Shown here: positions 61,020 to 64,000 of the stretch, in pieces | How positions within the stretch are numbered: position 1 is the stretch's first letter | Layout of the letters: each line of letters begins with the position of its first letter | Source: Tomocerus qinae | Taxonomy: Eukaryota; Arthropoda; Collembola; Entomobryomorpha; Tomoceridae | NCBI GenBank assembly: GCA_020055645.1 | Contig: CM034546.1 | Span: 105,235,812-105,299,811 of the forward strand | Direction: 5' to 3' | Length of the DNA: 64,000 nt | Notes under the pieces: generated by a model | Database searches by the model: none | What the model was told of the DNA's origin: nothing | What the model saw: only the letters and a program-made list of their open reading frames with translations | Translations under genes and position numbers: made by a program

Positions 61020-63020
61020 TATCAAACTTTTATTTTCGTCTTGTTTATTTGCTCTAGATTTACAACCAACCTTTTTGGGTGGTTTTATTTATCTATTGTG
61101 AATTTGGACACAGCCGTGATGCAAGAAGCTAACCAAAAGTAAGTTAATTTGCTTTTTATGTTGCTCTAAAACATTAATCTTTGCAGATCATGTACGAATC
61201 TTTGCATTCCGAATCCCACTGAGCTAAAATATTAATTGCCGCACAATATCGCACTATAGCGTGCATTGTGTGTGAGAAAGCTATGGAAACTCTCATAAGA
61301 TCTGTGAAACGTGAGACAACAGGTGGTTCTTTATGTTCCTAAACGATTACTACCTACTACTGTTCTAATACTCATTGAAGAGGCAAATTCATGATTACAG
61401 AATCATGAAACAAAGGCACCTGCACGAAAAATGTCGAAACAAAGTCGGCAACATTTTAAATGCACATAAAATCCTTAGTTTATTTTGCTTAGCCATATGA
61501 AAATAGACTTACTTTCTTCGCTGTGGCTGTAACGGTACAAAATATCAATTTTAGCTCCCATGACACACACAACAAACCATTTCCAAGCGTATTTAGAACA
61601 AATTAACCATTAATGTTTAAAACTAGGAGCACCAAAATAAAACTAGGTCTCTTCTGCACATAGTCCCTCACGAAAGTAATTTTAGTAGAGAGACAAAATC
61701 AGATAGTGCAACAATCTTATGGAAACTTTCAGAGGTAAAACAACAATGGGTAATAAAAGCACTTAGAGGTAAGGCAAGTCACAATCACAAATAATTGCAT
61801 CCGCAGAGACACAAAATTCATTTATTAGTAGATTAACATTACCTATGCTCACCCAGGTTGAGCCTTTAATAAAACTTTACTACAGCGCACTAGGACGCTA
61901 CTTCACGTCAGTTCATAAACAAGAGCAGTTAAAAGTTAACAGGTATTTATCCTATGAGTTTCCAAACGATTCCTAAATGAAACTGAACAGAAACGGAGGA
62001 ATTTTAACAGATACACTCACAAAAGAATGTAGACATCTGCCTTGGCAAACTTGGCATTATTAAATTGGTCTAATCTCACCACAATGCTATTATACGGACT
62101 ATACTATCACTGACAATGTGCACTAAGCCTACTCAGACTCAGCAACAATGCTTTACCTCATGTTCCCTATTACCTACTAACAAAAGTACCAAACTAGCCA
62201 AACCAAAATACATTACGTGTTCAAAGAACCTAATTGCAAATAACATTGTGATGCAGTTTGCCAAGCCATAAAACAAAAGTCATTCATTCATGCAGTCTAT
62301 ACAGTCCTCATGACTCATACCTCGTACAGTTGGTGCTTAGGCTAACTTAATAATGATCTCTCTTATACACCTATATAGTATAACGCTTCATAGTTTACTA
62401 ACTTTACCATAATAAAGTACTTCATGCACACATGTAAAATAGTAGAACAAACCAAAAAGAGCACTTTTATGGTATATCTAACCATATAGCACATGTCAGC
62501 TATGTCATAGTCATGCAATGTTTATTTCTACATCCCCAATCGTAGTAAATCGTAGTAAACTAACCTAACTGAGCTACATTGTTAACATAACTAGCATTAC
62601 TCTTATTATCAACATAATATTATGCTGCGATGAGCAATTGCTTTATTGTACTCTTTATTATAACAAGGTACCAAAAAACCTTTACACAAAAGCGAAAAAA
62701 TTACTCATAACTAAAACGTAGGTGATTCACATCATCTCAGCTGAGTTAACTTTAGATTAGTTAGCACCAAAAGAGATTGCATGCCTATTTACACTTTTAG
62801 AGATGACTAATCCTGGGGACAACAGGGTCAGACCTTTTCACTCAAAATCTATATCTATTTGGATATCAAATGCATTCAGTACTAGAGTCTGCTTACTGTA
62901 AACACAGATTTGGGACTTGAGATATTCATTTGAATCTTGCATTTGAATTATATTTTCAGATTTATTTAAAGACCGAATTGGAACGAATTCGACTACATTG
63001 GACCGATTGGGGCTAAGGGC
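61020..63020. other. Upstream flank of the formin gene, no supported gene
   Basis: This should contain the capu promoter and perhaps 5' leader exons, but no core element is clear. On the plus strand a 22-codon spliced mini-frame is possible (ATG near 61120, donor near 61140, acceptor CTTTGCAG near 61187). It is far too short to call a gene. The remainder is AT-rich without recognisable features. Confidence 0.45.
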
Positions 63021-63190
63021 TAAATTGGCCCACGTTCGTCTAAATTGGTCTAAGTTGGTCTAAATTGGTCTAAATTGGTCTAAGTTTGTCTAAATTGGTC
63101 TTAGATCGTCTAAATTGGTCTAAGATCGTCTAAACTGGTCTAAGATAGTCTAAATCGCTCTGAGCGTGTCTAAATTCGTTTAAATTGGTT
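63021..63190. repeat. 10-bp tandem repeat (TCTAAATTGG)n
   Basis: About 16 tandem copies of a 10-bp unit related to TCTAAATTGG run through this block. They are least diverged in the middle (63040-63125), and some copies alternate with TCTAAGATCG and TCTAAGTTGG. It is a degenerate minisatellite whose period is close to one helical turn. No gene overlaps it. Confidence 0.85.
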
Positions 63191-64000
63191 AATAAAACTT
63201 TCCAATTCTGATTTTTATAAATACAAATGTCCTAGGATATATTATCTCCGGTGTGTACAAATGTTATTGCTATGCATTGCACGTCCGTTGCAATTTACAA
63301 GCCAAAATGCATTATTATTAGCCATATACTAGTTCAGGTGCATGCTGAAACTGATTCCATCTGATAGTGCTCTTCGTTATCTTAGCGAACGTTTACTACG
63401 TTTAGGTACTGGTACTATTGTATTGTCATAAAAATAATCATTCTTAAAGCAAGAGGCAGGCATATATAATTGTTGCGTCTAGATAACCAAACTTTTATGA
63501 GTAACTCATGCATGATGTGCACGATATGTGCATAATAATTCGCCTACGTAATACGAAGGTTTTCAGTAGCATGCAAAACTTCCTGTTTATAAAACATAAC
63601 AATTTTTACCATAATGCAATTTTTTCTGCTTAAATTTCAAGATTTTTGCATGACAATTGTAAATGTACAATTTTGAGCAACCAACTCAATAATTACTCTG
63701 TTCCGTTAAAAATACCTACGCATTTGTCTCTTGCAACTACGCAAATGTATGTAATCAGTTTAAGAAACCTGAGCAATACTCATACACTTCTAGCACTTTC
63801 AATTTTTAACTCGTAAAATTGTAAAAAGTGATAATAGTTGCACTAATAGTGCACATGAAAAATACTCAGGAAGTGTGTTGAGCATAAAACTGTAAAATAT
63901 GACCAAACATTATCTTGCACATTTTTATTTTCCAAAAAACGTCTCAAACCTTGGGAATTTTCTATATTTCGTCACAGAAAGCATTAACCATTATGAAATT
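63191..64000. other. AT-rich tail of window, nothing seen
   Basis: I find no coding segment, RNA gene or structured repeat in the last 800 bases on either strand. Confidence 0.5.

Noticed and set aside
61120-61240. Spliced 22-codon mini-gene divergent from capu
   Set aside because: Too short to distinguish from chance splice motifs; the peptide has no resemblance to anything known.
1-64000. CRISPR arrays, bacterial operons or prophage
   Set aside because: Spliced genes, animal protein families and polyadenylation signals throughout. No spacer-repeat array.

Overview
The window is AT-rich eukaryotic DNA with spliced genes (GT-AG introns from about 50 bp to several kb), AATAAA polyadenylation signals and many foldback repeats. 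An AA15 copper oxygenase, a Multiple-wing-hairs-type GBD-FH3 protein and a Cappuccino-type formin point to an arthropod, most likely a hexapod (an early-branching one such as a springtail would fit). The species cannot be fixed from sequence alone. Exon boundaries were read by hand from splice consensus and reading-frame phase; every model listed as a gene closes in frame.

Layout. 1-19.5 kb holds no confident gene, only three exon-like segments with good splice sites, a tRNA-like SINE candidate and a 160-bp palindrome. 19.7-32.25 kb (+) is a six-exon gene of about 826 aa, matching Multiple wing hairs (mwh). Its last intron contains an intronless TOM70-like gene on the opposite strand (26.6-28.2 kb) and a foldback element. 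34.7-38.3 kb (-) is a nine-exon TXNDC11 orthologue. 38.3-42.7 kb is gene-poor with inverted repeats. 42.77-49.35 kb is a 6.6-kb segment bounded by two inverted arms of about 0.7 kb made of 79-bp self-palindromic satellite units and a second tandem repeat. Inside lies a three-exon gene whose product joins a TXNL1-like thioredoxin to the p97-binding box and UBX domain of p47 (NSFL1C). 49.6-52.2 kb (+) is the proteasome regulator PI31, with a MITE carrying a perfect 8-bp target duplication in one intron and a foldback element in the next. 52.9-54.1 kb (+) is a secreted AA15 lytic polysaccharide monooxygenase with a TATA box. 55.5-61.0 kb (-) is a fifteen-exon Cappuccino/FMN2-type formin. 61-64 kb holds no supported gene, only a 10-bp tandem repeat near 63.1 kb.

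Two themes stand out. First, two formin-family proteins sit in one window: mwh has the GBD-FH3 regulatory half without FH1/FH2, and capu has the actin-nucleating FH1-FH2 half with a Spire-type tail. Second, a thioredoxin-UBX chimera, expected to contact p97/VCP, lies next to PI31, a 20S proteasome regulator. The chimera is the best candidate for something undescribed: one uninterrupted 498-bp exon carries thioredoxin, the p97-binding box and the start of UBX, so the fusion is not a gene-model artefact.
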